Assembly: GCF_003386285.1 (NCBI RefSeq)
Contig: NZ_QPNC01000033.1
Span: 1-64,000 of the forward strand
Direction: 5' to 3'
DNA: 64,000 bases
From: Nocardiopsis sp. FIRDI 009
Lineage (GTDB): Bacteria; Actinomycetota; Actinomycetes; Streptosporangiales; Streptosporangiaceae
A model generated the notes under the pieces. The model saw only the letters and a program-made list of their open reading frames with translations. It was not told the origin of the DNA and made no database searches. Shown one piece after another: positions 1-9,082 of this stretch; position 1 is the stretch's first letter, and each line of letters begins with the position of its first letter. Position numbers and translations under genes: made by a program.

Positions 1-167
1 GCACCGAACTCCCGCGAACGTGATCAACACGGTTCAAACCAGAAGTCCAACTGGAGTACCGGGGACAGCTAGGGGACACACGACACCCCTACCTGCGAAT
101 TCTCGCGTTTTCTCAGGTCATGACACTTGCCGACCCCAGTTCGATTCCCGTCATCCGCTCCGTTCGA

Positions 168-216
168 AAGACGGCCCCTGAACTGCGAACATCGTTCGCA
201 CACCAGGGGCCGTCTT
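168..216. terminator. Nested hairpin terminator
   Basis: A perfect 13-bp stem, 168-180 (AAGACGGCCCCTG) with 204-216 (CAGGGGCCGTCTT), encloses a second perfect 7-bp stem, 184-190 (TGCGAAC) with 194-200 (GTTCGCA) around ATC. It is symmetrical, so it could terminate from either side; it sits just after the tRNA-like remnant, where a tRNA terminator would lie. Confidence 0.6.
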
Positions 217-373
217 CGTGTTGGGGGTGCACCAGCGGGTGCACGGGGTCAGGATTCGGCCGGTGGGTGTCCTCCGCCCATCCCGTCATACACACCCCGG
301 GCCCACCGATCTGACGGCCGTGCCCGATCCGGCGCTCGCGCGGCTATCGGGGTCTCACTGGCCCCGGCAACAG

Positions 374-418
374 CCGATGGCCCGCACCCACGCAGAACGC
401 GTCGGTGCGGGCCATCGG
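374..418. terminator. 15-bp perfect hairpin
   Basis: Arms 374-388 (CCGATGGCCCGCACC) and 404-418 (GGTGCGGGCCATCGG) pair perfectly across a 15-nt loop. No T-run follows, as is common for actinomycete terminators. It lies downstream of the MerR-type gene that is read on the minus strand and ends at 649. Confidence 0.5.
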
Positions 419-648
419 TGCGGCGCGACCCCGCAGGGCCGTGGTGGAGCGAGTACCGCCTGCCTCCGCCCCCGTGCGGCCCGGACACGGCCCAGCACGC
501 GACACGAGATGGATCCGGGGATCGCTGTCGAACCCGTCATGACGACGTGGCGGATGGCCCGGTTCTTCCGGGGCCACGTTGGGGGCGAGGTATCCCTGAG
601 TAGCCGCGAGAGGACTGCGGACGTACCGAAGGCGGGTGCGGTGCGCGC

Positions 649-999
649 TCAGGCCTGGTCGTCGTCGACCTTGTCGGGGTCCTGTCCCCGACCGGTGGCG
701 CGCAGCTCCTCGTTGATCCGGTGGGCTTCCTCCAACTGGTCCTCCAGGATGATGATCCTGCACGCGGACTCGATGGGTGTGCCCTGGTCCACGAGTTCCC
801 GTGCCCGGGCGGCGAGCCTGAGCTGATAGCGGGAGTAGCGGCGGTGCCCGCCCTCCGAACGCAGGGGCTCGATCAGTTTGGCCTTGCCCAGGGCGCGCAG
901 GAACGCCGGTGTGGCGCCGATCATCTCCGCCGCGCTGCCCACGGTGTAGGCGGGGTAGTCGTCATCGTCGAACCGGTCACCGGTGTCGGGACGGGACAA
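649..999 (-). CDS. MerR-type helix-turn-helix regulator
   Basis: A 116-residue DNA-binding protein. The N-terminal half is a MerR-type winged helix (YTVGSAAEMIGATPAFLR, then the GGHRRYSRYQL wing signature); the remainder is a helical dimerisation segment ending in an acidic tail. It is much shorter than effector-binding MerR proteins and has no C-terminal ligand domain, so it resembles the small HspR/SoxR-size class. I chose the TTG at 999 because a good ribosome site (GAGAAGGAAG, 1008-1017) lies 8 nt before it; a longer reading from 1041 would start inside a hairpin and has no such site. The target is unknown. It stands alone between gene-poor stretches and is probably not part of the peptide cluster. 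Confidence 0.8.
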   Translation of the reverse strand: MSRPDTGDRFDDDDYPAYTVGSAAEMIGATPAFLRALGKAKLIEPLRSEGGHRRYSRYQLRLAARARELVDQGTPIESACRIIILEDQLEEAHRINEELRATGRGQDPDKVDDDQA

Positions 1000-1032
1000 G
1001 TGCGTGTCTTCCTTCTCGTGAACGCACGTCGA

Positions 1033-1062
1033 GGGCCCCAACGCCGTTCGGCGCTGGGGCCC
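1033..1062. promoter_or_regulatory. Hairpin in the leader of the MerR-type gene
   Basis: Arms 1033-1045 and 1050-1062 pair with one mismatch across a GTTC loop. On the minus strand this falls 34-63 nt before the chosen start codon, so it is either a leader structure or a terminator for transcription arriving from the right. Confidence 0.4.
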
Positions 1063-1281
1063 GAGAGTTCAATACCACCTACCGGCAGCTGCCGGTCTTC
1101 CGCTTCCCGAGGTCAAGCTGGGACGGGATAGCGGGGATCGCGGTTGTGTGACCGTGGACCACCCTCTTCCAGACCAGGGCCCTGCGGTACCCGAGCGGGA
1201 TTCTCGCCTCGCCCGGGCGATCCTGATGGCATCTACTCCTCTCGATCTCATTTCGTGCACTGATCCGACCGCGGTCCTGGC

Positions 1282-1452
1282 GGCTCGACCGGCGCGGTTG
1301 GAGCGTGCGCCGGTCGAGCCCGACCGCGTCCTTCTTCCTGCTGCGGCCTTCCCCTGTACGAGCGGGAGGCCGGTACTGCGGTACTGCTTGACCTTCTGTA
1401 CTGCGGTCCTACCGGCTCCCGACGCCATACAACCAAGCGCGCCGGTCGAGCC
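1282..1452. repeat. Three copies of a 14-bp repeat, two inverted
   Basis: GGCTCGACCGGCGC at 1282-1295 is inverted exactly at 1307-1320 (GCGCCGGTCGAGCC), giving an 11-nt-loop hairpin, and the second form recurs exactly at 1439-1452. Purpose unknown; a regulator site or the scar of a small mobile repeat are both possible. Confidence 0.55.
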
Positions 1453-2219
1453 GTCCTGCTCCCACCGGCGTGTCCGGTGGTCCAGCCGTGTATCTCGATG
1501 GCTACGACAGAGAAGTTAGCAGTGCGGGGAGGCCATGTCTACTCTCGCCACTACAAGTTTCCTGTGTTTGTCGGGGAAGGCTTCCTAGAATCCCGAGATC
1601 GTTCGGCTGATGCCCGGCTCGACCTCCCGACGGGACCGCGAGGAGTCGGCAGATCCGCGCTCACCGACACCCGTGTGCGGGGCCGGCGCGTTGGGGAGTC
1701 GCGCGGCAGGGCGGGCCCACCGCCGATCGGTAAGGCCCGGCGTCAGGGCATGCGTACATGCCTCGCGTCGGGCTTCCGCGGGAGCTACCGGAACCCCGGG
1801 CACACGGATCGGACGCGTGAGTGCGGCATCCTGCGCGAACACGGATGGATCGCCCACCCTGGCAGCCGGTTCGAAGGTTCTCGAAGGAGCTTCGCGGATT
1901 CCGTCCCGGCGCCCACCCAAGCGATGGTCCACGCATGGCAGCCGTCAAGCAGCGCACTCCGGGCGGAGTGCGCGCACAGCCGGCCTTCCGGCCGACCACC
2001 GCAATCGTGTGGGGACTGCGGATCGCGACAGCGACGACCCAGGCGTTCCGCACCTACCGAGCATCGCCGCTGTAGCGGTGGCGAGTAGGCGGCCGAGAGA
2101 GCGCCGGCCGCCCCGAGGCCCCGCGTATGCAAGGCTCACACGCAGCACGTCCGTCCCCGAATGGCTGAGCGCGCAGTAGTGCTGCGCGGCGGCTTGGGAC
2201 CGCCCCGCACTGACCGCCC

Positions 2220-2450
2220 CCTCGCGCTCACCCCTTCTCCCGGGTCCTCGAGAGCCGGTTCCGCGAACGCGGCCAGCACCGGGTCCGTGGACCGTGCGAG
2301 AACCTCCGCCGTACCGACGACGGCCGCCGCCCGGGGTCTGATCCGCGTATCGATCATCAGGGCGTACTCGGCGTCGACGGACTCACAGGTCTGCCGACCG
2401 TTCAACGGCTCCTCTGGGCTGAGGGACGTCCTCGGCGGACCGGTCGGCGC
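2220..2450 (-). pseudogene. Possible coding remnant, family unknown
   Basis: On the minus strand the frame reading ...CESVDAEYALMIDTRIR... and ...EVLARSTDPVLAAFAEPAL... shows the strong third-position GC bias of real genes in this genome, unlike its surroundings. It has no credible start or ribosome site, and the translation upstream and downstream looks non-coding. I read it as a fragment of a dead gene; I cannot name the family. Confidence 0.2.
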
Positions 2451-2950
2451 CTGATGCGCGACCACGCGCTGGGCGAGGGAGTCGATCGTCAAGGGGAGGG
2501 AGGGGTCAACGCACATCCGCCTCGAGGGTCGCGAGAACGCTGTTGTGTGAGAACACGAGGTCACCCAAGCCCCGAAAATCGGACCTTTTCCGACTTGCAA
2601 TAACAGCCCCAGATGCAAACACGAACTCAGACACCGTCACTGTCACGGGGCCGTGGTTCCGGGCTCTCACCAGGAAATCCGGGTGCACAGCGCGATCATC
2701 CGTCAGCCTACAGAACCTGCCCTGCAAGGTGACGCCCACCAACAGCCTTCCCACGCAGCAACAAAATTTCACATACAAGACAAATGAGTTATAGGTGAAT
2801 CCATTGTCCAAAATGGCCAATACACATGAGCTGCTTCTCCAAGGCGTGGCTCAGATCGACGGCCGCCCATCGTGGTGGCCGGGACGGGAGCGGGCCCGAG
2901 GGGGTAGCCGCCCCCGGGCCCCGTGATGCCACCCCGTGCGCACACCGGCA

Positions 2951-3239
2951 GGCGGGCAGGGCACCGGAGAACTTCACGGTGGTCCAGTACCCGATGGGCA
3001 TGTCCTCGCAGTACAGCTCGGCCTGCGCCGGGTGCTTGTCGGTGGCCTCGGCCTTCACCTGGACCCGTGTCGATTCGAGGGGCGACTGCTCCCCCGACTC
3101 GTCCTCCGGCTGATACGCACGCGAGACTCCAGCCGACAGCGCGGGCTTTCGCGGCCCGTGGTGGGCAGCGGTCAGTTCCTGGTGAGATCTGGACTTGACG
3201 CCCTTCTCGACCGAGATGATCTGGTTGAGTTTCACCACG
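2951..3239 (-). pseudogene. DUF7873-type protein, internally deleted and truncated
   Basis: The minus strand from GTG 3239/3236 reads VKLNQIISVEKGVKSRSH, ...SRAYQPEDESGEQ..., ESTRVQVKAE, then directly ATDKHPAQAELYCEDMPIGY and WTTVKFSGALPA. These are the N-terminal and C-terminal conserved blocks of a roughly 250-residue actinobacterial protein of unknown function (DUF7873 by memory), with the middle of about 90-100 residues missing. In intact members VKAE occurs at both joints, so recombination between the two VKAE-coding repeats would give this exact in-frame deletion. After GALPA the normal ending is lost. The family role is unknown. Confidence 0.7.
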
Positions 3240-3339
3240 ACGCGAACGCCAGCAGCCCTGGGCGGACATTCTCGAACAATTTCTTTCGGAGACCTCCCCC
3301 GGGCCCCTGGGGGTTCCGTCACCGCGCGCCGCGCTCCTC

Positions 3340-3975
3340 TCACCCGGCGACGAGTTTGTCGACCGCGGTGTCGACGTCGGCGAGGAGCCCCCGGTAGTGG
3401 TGCTCGCGCGCCTCGCCGGTGAGCCCCTGCCCCTCGCTGTCGAACAGGACGGCCGTGTGCACGCCACGGACCCCGCAGAACTCCGAGATCCCCCGCCGCA
3501 GCGTCCCGTCGAGCAGCCCCACGATGAGGTCCGCGTTCGGGTCCTCCTCGGTGAGCCCGGCCAAGCCCACCCACAGCATGCGCTTCTGCGCCATCCGCGA
3601 CTCCCTGCGCCCGTAGGCCAGACCGTAGTTCCACACCCGGTCGAACCAGCCCTTCAGCAGGGCCGGGAGGCCGAACCACCACACGGGGAAGACGGGGACG
3701 ACGACGTCGGCGTCGCGGACGCGGCGGAAGTGGGCGTGCACCTCCTCGGAGTAGGTCTTGTCGCGGTCCTCGTAGTCCGGTTCGTCGGCCACGCGGTTGC
3801 GGGGGTCGAACCCGTCGGCGTGCAGGTCCAGCAGATCGACGCGGAATCCGGCGGACGCGAGGCGGTCAGCGGCGCGCGCGGCCGCGGCCGCGGTCAGGGA
3901 GTCGGAGCGGTGGTGGGCGAAGACGACGAGGGCGGTGCGCCCGGAAGTCGCGGTCTCAGGGCTCTCTTGGGTCAT
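3340..3975 (-). CDS. Flavodoxin-fold NAD(P)H oxidoreductase
   Basis: A 211-residue member of the NAD(P)H quinone oxidoreductase/KefF-MdaB group, which uses FMN or FAD to reduce quinones or other electrophiles in the cytoplasm. Visible are the first Rossmann-like strand (RTALVVFAHHRSDSLT), the LLDLHADGFDP strand-loop, and the family signature VVPVFPVWWFGLPALLKGWF with the following WNYGLAYG. I start at ATG 3975 (MTQESPETAT); a longer reading from 4011 would run into the divergent gene's promoter. It faces an AraC regulator gene across 80 bp, which suggests that regulator controls it. It lies outside the peptide cluster and probably serves redox stress defence. Confidence 0.85.
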   Translation of the reverse strand: MTQESPETATSGRTALVVFAHHRSDSLTAAAAARAADRLASAGFRVDLLDLHADGFDPRNRVADEPDYEDRDKTYSEEVHAHFRRVRDADVVVPVFPVWWFGLPALLKGWFDRVWNYGLAYGRRESRMAQKRMLWVGLAGLTEEDPNADLIVGLLDGTLRRGISEFCGVRGVHTAVLFDSEGQGLTGEAREHHYRGLLADVDTAVDKLVAG

Positions 3976-3994
3976 GGTCCCAGTACAGCCCAGG

Positions 3995-4015
3995 AGCCGT
4001 GGACGATCCATGGCT
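3995..4015. promoter_or_regulatory. Candidate operator between oxidoreductase and AraC genes
   Basis: AGCCGTGG (3995-4002) and CCATGGCT (4008-4015) form an inverted repeat with one mismatch in the 80-bp divergent promoter region. Likely bound by the adjacent AraC-type regulator; no direct evidence. Confidence 0.3.
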
Positions 4016-4055
4016 GAGAAGCCGCATTTTCTTGGCGATCGTCTACGCTCCTCCT

Positions 4056-4904
4056 GTGGACCCCTTGAGTGACATGCTGAGCGGCATCCGTGCGCGGGGA
4101 GCCTCCCTGTGCGAGGCGTCGCTCAGCCCTCCGTGGACGCTCCGGTGCGCGGACGGCGCGTCGCTGACCATGGTCACGGTGCTCGACGGCGGCGCCTCGC
4201 TGCTCCCGTCCGGCGGTCCCACCCTCACGGTGGGGCCGGGCGACACCGCGCTGGTGCGCGGCCCCGCGCCGTTCCGGCTGGTGGACGCCTCGAAGGAGCG
4301 CACCAGCCTCGTCATGGGCGGCTACCAGTCGGCGCGGGGCCGCCACGACCGGCTGTTGGACACCCTGCCGCCCGCGCTGGTGCACCGGGAGGAGTCCGAC
4401 GACGTCCTGTGGCTCGCGTCGGCGCGGGACGCCCTGGAGCGAAGGGACCGGCCGGGCGGTCAGGCCCTGGTCGACCGCGCCCTGGACATGGGGCTTGTCT
4501 GCACGCTGGGCTGCTGGTTCGAGCGGGAGGGCGCGAATGCCCCCGCCTGGTACCGGGGGACCCGGGACCCCGTGGTCGGGCCCGCGCTCGACGCCATCCA
4601 CGAGCACCTCGACCAGGCGTGGACGGTCGGCTCACTGGCGGCCAGGGCCGGGGTGTCGCGGGCGCACTTCGCCACGCGCTTCACCGAGGTCATGGGGCAG
4701 ACACCGCTGGGGTACCTCACCGAATGGCGCATGTACACCGCCGAGGAGCTTCTGGCCGAACCGGACGCGGGTGTGGCCCGGGTGGCCGACGCCGTCGGGT
4801 ACTCCGACGCGGCCGCGTTCAGCACGGCCTTCAAGCGGCTCCGGGGGATGAGCCCGAGAGAGTTCCGCCGGCGCGCGACCGCGGTCGTTCCGGGGTCCGG
4901 CTGA
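4056..4904 (+). CDS. AraC-family transcriptional regulator with cupin domain
   Basis: A 282-residue regulator. Residues about 1-170 are a cupin-type sensor domain of the kind found in regulators of NAD(P)H oxidoreductases (LTVGPGDTALVRGPAPFRL is the core barrel turn). Residues about 185-280 are the double HTH of AraC proteins: WTVGSLAARAGVSRAHFATR for the first and VARVADAVGYSDAAAFSTAF followed by GMSPREFRR for the second. I chose GTG 4056 (reading VDPLSDMLSGIRARG), the usual N-terminus of this subfamily; GTG 3999 upstream is in frame but would overlap the promoter. It is transcribed away from the oxidoreductase gene, its likely target. Confidence 0.85.
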   Translation: MDPLSDMLSGIRARGASLCEASLSPPWTLRCADGASLTMVTVLDGGASLLPSGGPTLTVGPGDTALVRGPAPFRLVDASKERTSLVMGGYQSARGRHDRLLDTLPPALVHREESDDVLWLASARDALERRDRPGGQALVDRALDMGLVCTLGCWFEREGANAPAWYRGTRDPVVGPALDAIHEHLDQAWTVGSLAARAGVSRAHFATRFTEVMGQTPLGYLTEWRMYTAEELLAEPDAGVARVADAVGYSDAAAFSTAFKRLRGMSPREFRRRATAVVPGSG

Positions 4905-5246
4905 CACCTGCCCGGAACAGCCCACGCCCCGGACCGGAGGCCCCGCGGCGCCCGGACCCGGCTACACCTCGTGACGTAGGTGATGGCGAGCACAGAACAC
5001 CCCCGGAGTGAAACAGGTGCTGTTGTCCGATTCCGGACACAGTGCCCCATCGCGAGTATTCTGTCTCACCTTTAGCATGCCTTGTCAACGAAGCCCCGAG
5101 TCGCTGTCGGGATCCCCCACACGATCAGCGACCCGCGTTCACCCCCGGTGGCGCCCGGTTCCGCCGGTCCCACCAGGAACCAGGCGCACGGCGCGGACAG
5201 TGACCCGGGTTGGCGGTCCACTCCTTCCAGAACGGCTCTTCACACG
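4905..5246. other. 342-bp intergenic region before the cluster regulator
   Basis: No gene seen. The section 5030-5095 is less GC-rich and could hold the promoter of the regulator starting at 5247. TCGGGATCCCCCA (5107-5119) resembles the cluster palindrome but its centre is shorter, so I do not count it as a copy. Confidence 0.4.
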
Positions 5247-6242
5247 ATGGACGTAGACAAGCCGACCATCCCTCCCGAAGCAGTGGAGCTCTACCGACTA
5301 TCGGTGGAACACCCCTCCTGGACCACGGAGGATGCCCTTGAACGCCTTCAGGTCAGTGAGGCCCGGCTGACCGAACTCGTCGACCTGCTCGTCGACCTCA
5401 GGCTGCTGCGGCCGTCCCAGGACTCCCACCGCGAGTTCTCCACCAGCGGCCCTGAGTCGGCGGCGGTGGAACTGCTGAACGAGGACCGCAGGCGTCTCCT
5501 CGAGGAACAGCTCCGGATGGAGCGTCTCCGGGACGAGATCCTCGCGCTCCAGCCCACGTACTTCAAGGCCCGGCAGACCCGGCGCAGTTCCGAGGCCTTC
5601 GACGTCATCGAGGACGTGCACCTGGTCCGGCTCCTGCTGTCCGACCAGGCGCAGAGGACGGAGCAGGAGCTGTGCATCGCTCATCCCGGCGGCGGCATGA
5701 GCGAGGGCGGGCTCTCCCGGAGCATCGCCCTGGACCGCATCATGCTGGAGCGCGGGGTGGTGATGCGCTCGGTCCTCCAGCACGCCACCCGCCACCACAC
5801 CCCCACCAAGGAGTACGTCAACGACATCACCAAGTACGGCGCCCAGGTACGCACCATCCCGGTGGTCCCCCGCCGCATGATCATCTTCGACCGGAAGGTC
5901 GCCTTCATACCGAAGGAGGGCGGCGAGGTGACCCAGGGGGCCGTCCTGCTGCGCGAACCCTCCGTCGTGGACAACTTCCTCGCCTCCTTCGAGCTCATGT
6001 GGCAGAACGGGCGCCAGTTCCCCGTGGACACGGCGGACAAGCGGACCGAGGCCACGGAGGACATCCGCCAGACCATCCTGGAGTACCTCGCCACGGGCAC
6101 CAAGGACGAGGTGATCTCCCGCAAGCTGGGCATCTCGGTACGCAGCTGCCGACGCCACATCGCCGAGATCATGAGCGACCTGAAGGCGGAGAGCCGGTTC
6201 CAGGCGGGGGTGCTGGCGCACCAGCGCGGGCTGGTCACCTGA
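5247..6242 (+). CDS. LuxR-HTH regulator with PLD-like middle domain
   Basis: A 331-residue transcriptional regulator. Residues about 8-65 form an N-terminal winged-helix (TrmB-like; LYRLSVEHPSWTTEDALERL). A linker coiled coil (about 75-110, LNEDRRRLLEEQLRMERLRD) leads to a phospholipase D-like fold that in this group lacks catalysis (about 120-250). Residues about 270-325 are a LuxR-type HTH (GTKDEVISRKLGISVRSCRR). ATG 5247 is the first start consistent with the conserved region; upstream in-frame residues are Pro/Ser-rich and not family-like. It converges with the LAL regulator gene 13 bp away, and the two are likely the pathway-specific regulators at the left end of the peptide cluster. Confidence 0.8.
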   Translation: MDVDKPTIPPEAVELYRLSVEHPSWTTEDALERLQVSEARLTELVDLLVDLRLLRPSQDSHREFSTSGPESAAVELLNEDRRRLLEEQLRMERLRDEILALQPTYFKARQTRRSSEAFDVIEDVHLVRLLLSDQAQRTEQELCIAHPGGGMSEGGLSRSIALDRIMLERGVVMRSVLQHATRHHTPTKEYVNDITKYGAQVRTIPVVPRRMIIFDRKVAFIPKEGGEVTQGAVLLREPSVVDNFLASFELMWQNGRQFPVDTADKRTEATEDIRQTILEYLATGTKDEVISRKLGISVRSCRRHIAEIMSDLKAESRFQAGVLAHQRGLVT

Positions 6243-6255
6243 GGCCCCGCCCGGT

Positions 6256-9006
6256 TCACTCGGCGGCCGAGGTCTCCCGGGCCCTCCGGCGGAAGGGGCG
6301 CACACCGATCTGCGAGCGACCCATCATCGCCGCGATCTCCGTGCGGGAGGACACCTCCAGCTTGCCGAAGATCCGGCCCAGGTGCGTCTCCACGGTCTTG
6401 TGGCTCATCCCGAGCTGGCGGGCGATCTGCCGATTGGTTCGCCCCTGGCTCACCAGTCCGGCGATCTCGAACTCACGCTGACTGAGCTGGTACCGCTCCT
6501 CCTCCGGGGGCTGCCACACGTCCTCCGTGCGCGCGATTTCCGCCCGCAGCGCCGATGACAGCCCGGCGAGGGAGCCCGCGCCGGTGCGCTCGGCTACCGA
6601 AGCCAACCGGTCAGCGTGCCGTCGCGCCGAATCCGGGTCTCGCAGTTCCAGGAGCGCGCGTGCCGCGACCGCGTGCGCCCGCCCCGCCTCGAGAGAGCAG
6701 GTCAAGGCGCCGCCGCCGACGGCGATCGCGTCGAGCGCGTGCACGAGGGACTCCGTGGGACGCCGGGCCGCGGCGGCGTGCGCGAGATCGGCCAGGCACC
6801 TGCCCCTGGCCGTTCCCAGCCGCTCGGCCGCGTCCGTCGCCCACGCCGCCCACGCCGCCGCGGCCTCGTGGTCGTTTCGGGCCGACTCCGCCCGGCACAG
6901 CAGCTCGGCGACGGCGGGGTGGTCCCAGACCGGCGACTCGGAGAGACCGCCCCCCGCGCCGTCCAGCAGTGCCGCGACGGCCGCGTCGGCGTCACCCCCG
7001 GCCAGACGGGCCTCCCCGTGGATGATCCGGGAGTGCCGCCACCAGGGACTGTCCGGGGAGACCTCGTTGCCCGCCCGCTGGGCGTCGGCGAGCGCCGCGA
7101 GCACCGCGCCGTCGGCCAGCCACACCCGCGCACGCGCGGTCAACGACATGGCGATCAGGTCCGCGGCCTCCGCCGACTCGGCCAGGCGTACCGCCTCCTC
7201 GGTGTGGGAGAGGGCCTCGGCGACCCGCCCCTGGCGCAGACGGCAGGCGCCGAGCCCGACGAGCATCGGAACCGTGTCCAGGTGGCGCCCGCCCCGTCGG
7301 GCGACGGACAGCCCCCGCGCGAGGTGTCGGATCGCGGCGTCGCAGGCGTCCAGGTGCGTCTCGACCCAGCCGAGGTGGGTCAGTGCCTCGGGTCGGCGCG
7401 AGAGTTGCCCGTCCGACTGGCTCTCCAGCACCCGCGCGGCCTCGGCGGCGCTGTGCCCGGCGGTTTCGACGTCTCCGTGCGCCAACCGGTTGGTGGCGTG
7501 GACGCCGAGCACGACCGTCTGTGTGGCGGGGTCCGCGCTGCACACGGCGGACAGGACCGCCCCGTCGGACCAGTCCCATCCGGTGTCCCACAGGGAGGTG
7601 GCCGCCAGCGCGGTACGCAGCCGGAGGGCGTTGCGCGTGCCCGACCGGCGGATCCCCGTACGGAGGACGGAGCGGGCCTCGGTGTAGCGGCCGGCCATCT
7701 GGGCCAGCACGGCCCTCAGTTCGATCAGCTCGGTCTCGTACTCCGCGTCCGCGCCGGCGGGGTCCAGGAGGGCCTCCGCGTCGTCCAGGAAGACGCGGGC
7801 CCGCCCGATCCGCCCGCAGGTCGTGTACGCCCGGGTCAGGCCGACGGCCGCGGTCAGCCGCCGTGCCCGGTGCGCGGCGCCGTCGCCCAGCCGGTCCAGG
7901 ACGTTCTCGTACCACCGGGCGGCCGCGCCGGGGTCGGTGGCCTCCACTTTCCCAGCCGCGTCGAGCAGGTGTTCCCGGACGGAGTCATCGTCCTCGGACT
8001 GGATCAGGTGTTCGGCGTACTCGGTCACCGGTCGGCCCGCCGCACGCAGCGCGATCGCCGCCCGCTGGTGCGCGGCCAGCCGTGCGCCGACCGGCGCCGA
8101 CTCGTAGGCGGCCTGACGCAGCACCGGGTGGCGGTAGACGAAGCCGCGCGGCCCGACGTTCGGACGAAGCACGTCGGCGTCCACGAGTTCACCCACCGCG
8201 GTGAGCGCGGCGGAGGGCGCCACGTCCGCGACCCGGGCGAGCAGGTCCGCCGGGAACGGACCGCTGAGCACGGCCGCCGCGTGGGCGACCGAACGGGTCG
8301 GCTCGGGCAGGCTCTCGATCTCCAGGACGAGCGGCGCCAAGGACTCGGGGTCGGGAGCGGGTTCGGTGTGGGGACCGCACCCGGCCGTCCGGCACATGGC
8401 CGCCAGGGCTCTGACGTGGAGGGGGTTGCCGCCGCTCCGCTCGTGGATGGAGGAACGGTGTCGGGCGCACACGCCCTCGGGAACCAGGGACAGGGTCTCC
8501 TCCCTGCTGAGGGGGCCGATCTGGAGCCGCTCGTGTCGCCAGCGCCCGGCGGAGCCGCCGATGGCGGCGAGGAGGCGGGTGGGGCACTGGCGCGGCCGGT
8601 GCGCCAGCACGACCGTCACGCGTCGGAGCGGCGGTCTGCGCAGCAGGCGGACCAACGCGGCCTCGGTCGGGGGCGCGGCCAGGTGGATGTCGTCCACGAC
8701 CAGCGTCACGTGCCCGGAGGCTTCCTCCGCCGCGAGCGCGCCGATGTCGTCGAGCCGATCGCGGAGGGGGGCGAACGCCCCCCAACCGCCCTCGTCGGCC
8801 GTACCGGCGATCACCGTGCCGCCGTCGTCGACGGCGGCCAGTGCCTCGACGAGCAGCCGGGTCTTCCCGACACCCGGTTCACCGACGACCTCGACGATCC
8901 TCGGGGCGCCTGCCTCGGGCTCCAGTGCCCGGCACAGGGCCATGAGTTCCCTCATCCGGCCGACGAACGGCCGTCGGCCGCCGCCGCTCTCGATCTGAAC
9001 ACTCAT
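6256..9006 (-). CDS. LAL-type LuxR regulator (large ATP-binding)
   Basis: A 916-residue member of the LAL (MalT-like) family that activates secondary-metabolite clusters. The N-terminal ATPase has Walker A (VGEPGVGKTRLL, about residue 42) and Walker B (HVTLVVDDIHLA, about 98-110). The long middle is alpha-helical with TPR-like repeats. The C-terminal HTH is clear at about 855-910 (LSQREFEIAGLVSQGRTNRQ, then MSHKTVETHLGRIFGKL). Start ATG 9006 follows a GGTGACGAG site. It is the last gene of the leftward transcription run that includes MbtH and the SHMT-type genes, 76 bp beyond MbtH. Its HTH makes it a good candidate to bind the shared palindrome found at four promoters in the cluster. Confidence 0.92.
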   Translation of the reverse strand: MSVQIESGGGRRPFVGRMRELMALCRALEPEAGAPRIVEVVGEPGVGKTRLLVEALAAVDDGGTVIAGTADEGGWGAFAPLRDRLDDIGALAAEEASGHVTLVVDDIHLAAPPTEAALVRLLRRPPLRRVTVVLAHRPRQCPTRLLAAIGGSAGRWRHERLQIGPLSREETLSLVPEGVCARHRSSIHERSGGNPLHVRALAAMCRTAGCGPHTEPAPDPESLAPLVLEIESLPEPTRSVAHAAAVLSGPFPADLLARVADVAPSAALTAVGELVDADVLRPNVGPRGFVYRHPVLRQAAYESAPVGARLAAHQRAAIALRAAGRPVTEYAEHLIQSEDDDSVREHLLDAAGKVEATDPGAAARWYENVLDRLGDGAAHRARRLTAAVGLTRAYTTCGRIGRARVFLDDAEALLDPAGADAEYETELIELRAVLAQMAGRYTEARSVLRTGIRRSGTRNALRLRTALAATSLWDTGWDWSDGAVLSAVCSADPATQTVVLGVHATNRLAHGDVETAGHSAAEAARVLESQSDGQLSRRPEALTHLGWVETHLDACDAAIRHLARGLSVARRGGRHLDTVPMLVGLGACRLRQGRVAEALSHTEEAVRLAESAEAADLIAMSLTARARVWLADGAVLAALADAQRAGNEVSPDSPWWRHSRIIHGEARLAGGDADAAVAALLDGAGGGLSESPVWDHPAVAELLCRAESARNDHEAAAAWAAWATDAAERLGTARGRCLADLAHAAAARRPTESLVHALDAIAVGGGALTCSLEAGRAHAVAARALLELRDPDSARRHADRLASVAERTGAGSLAGLSSALRAEIARTEDVWQPPEEERYQLSQREFEIAGLVSQGRTNRQIARQLGMSHKTVETHLGRIFGKLEVSSRTEIAAMMGRSQIGVRPFRRRARETSAAE

Positions 9007-9082
9007 CTCGTCACCGCCATCAGGGGTCGTTGGCTCCCGCCGCCCTGGTCGGCGGCGGTACGGGTCGGGGCGCCCTCCGCCG

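Larger units (their letters stand above)
1..648. other. Gene-free left edge with possible tRNA 3' remnant
   Basis: I see no convincing coding frame here. Around 131-161 the sequence CAGTTCGATTCCCGTCATC followed by CGCTCC looks like the T-loop and acceptor end of a tRNA, but the T-stem does not pair properly and no D-arm or anticodon arm precedes it. A direct run of GGGGACA-like words lies just upstream (63-77). This is how the attachment-site end of an integrated actinomycete element often looks, so it may be an att scar with the element outside the window to the left. Two strong hairpins follow (listed separately). Confidence 0.3.
1063..2950. other. Gene-poor degenerate stretch
   Basis: About 1.9 kb without a gene I can defend. 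Open frames exist on both strands but have rearranged-looking, Arg/Pro/Ser-rich translations and no family motifs. The part 2600-2830 is clearly less GC-rich than the rest of the window, which suggests foreign or decayed DNA. It contains the repeat at 1282-1452 and a possible coding remnant at 2220-2450. Confidence 0.5.

Noticed and set aside
2506..2820. 104-residue open frame on the minus strand (starting MAILDNGFTYNSF)
   Set aside because: Lies in less GC-rich decayed DNA, has no ribosome site, lacks third-position GC bias and resembles no family.
5107..5119. TCGGGATCCCCCA as a fifth cluster operator
   Set aside because: The central spacer is three bases shorter than in the four good copies, so a dimeric regulator would not fit.
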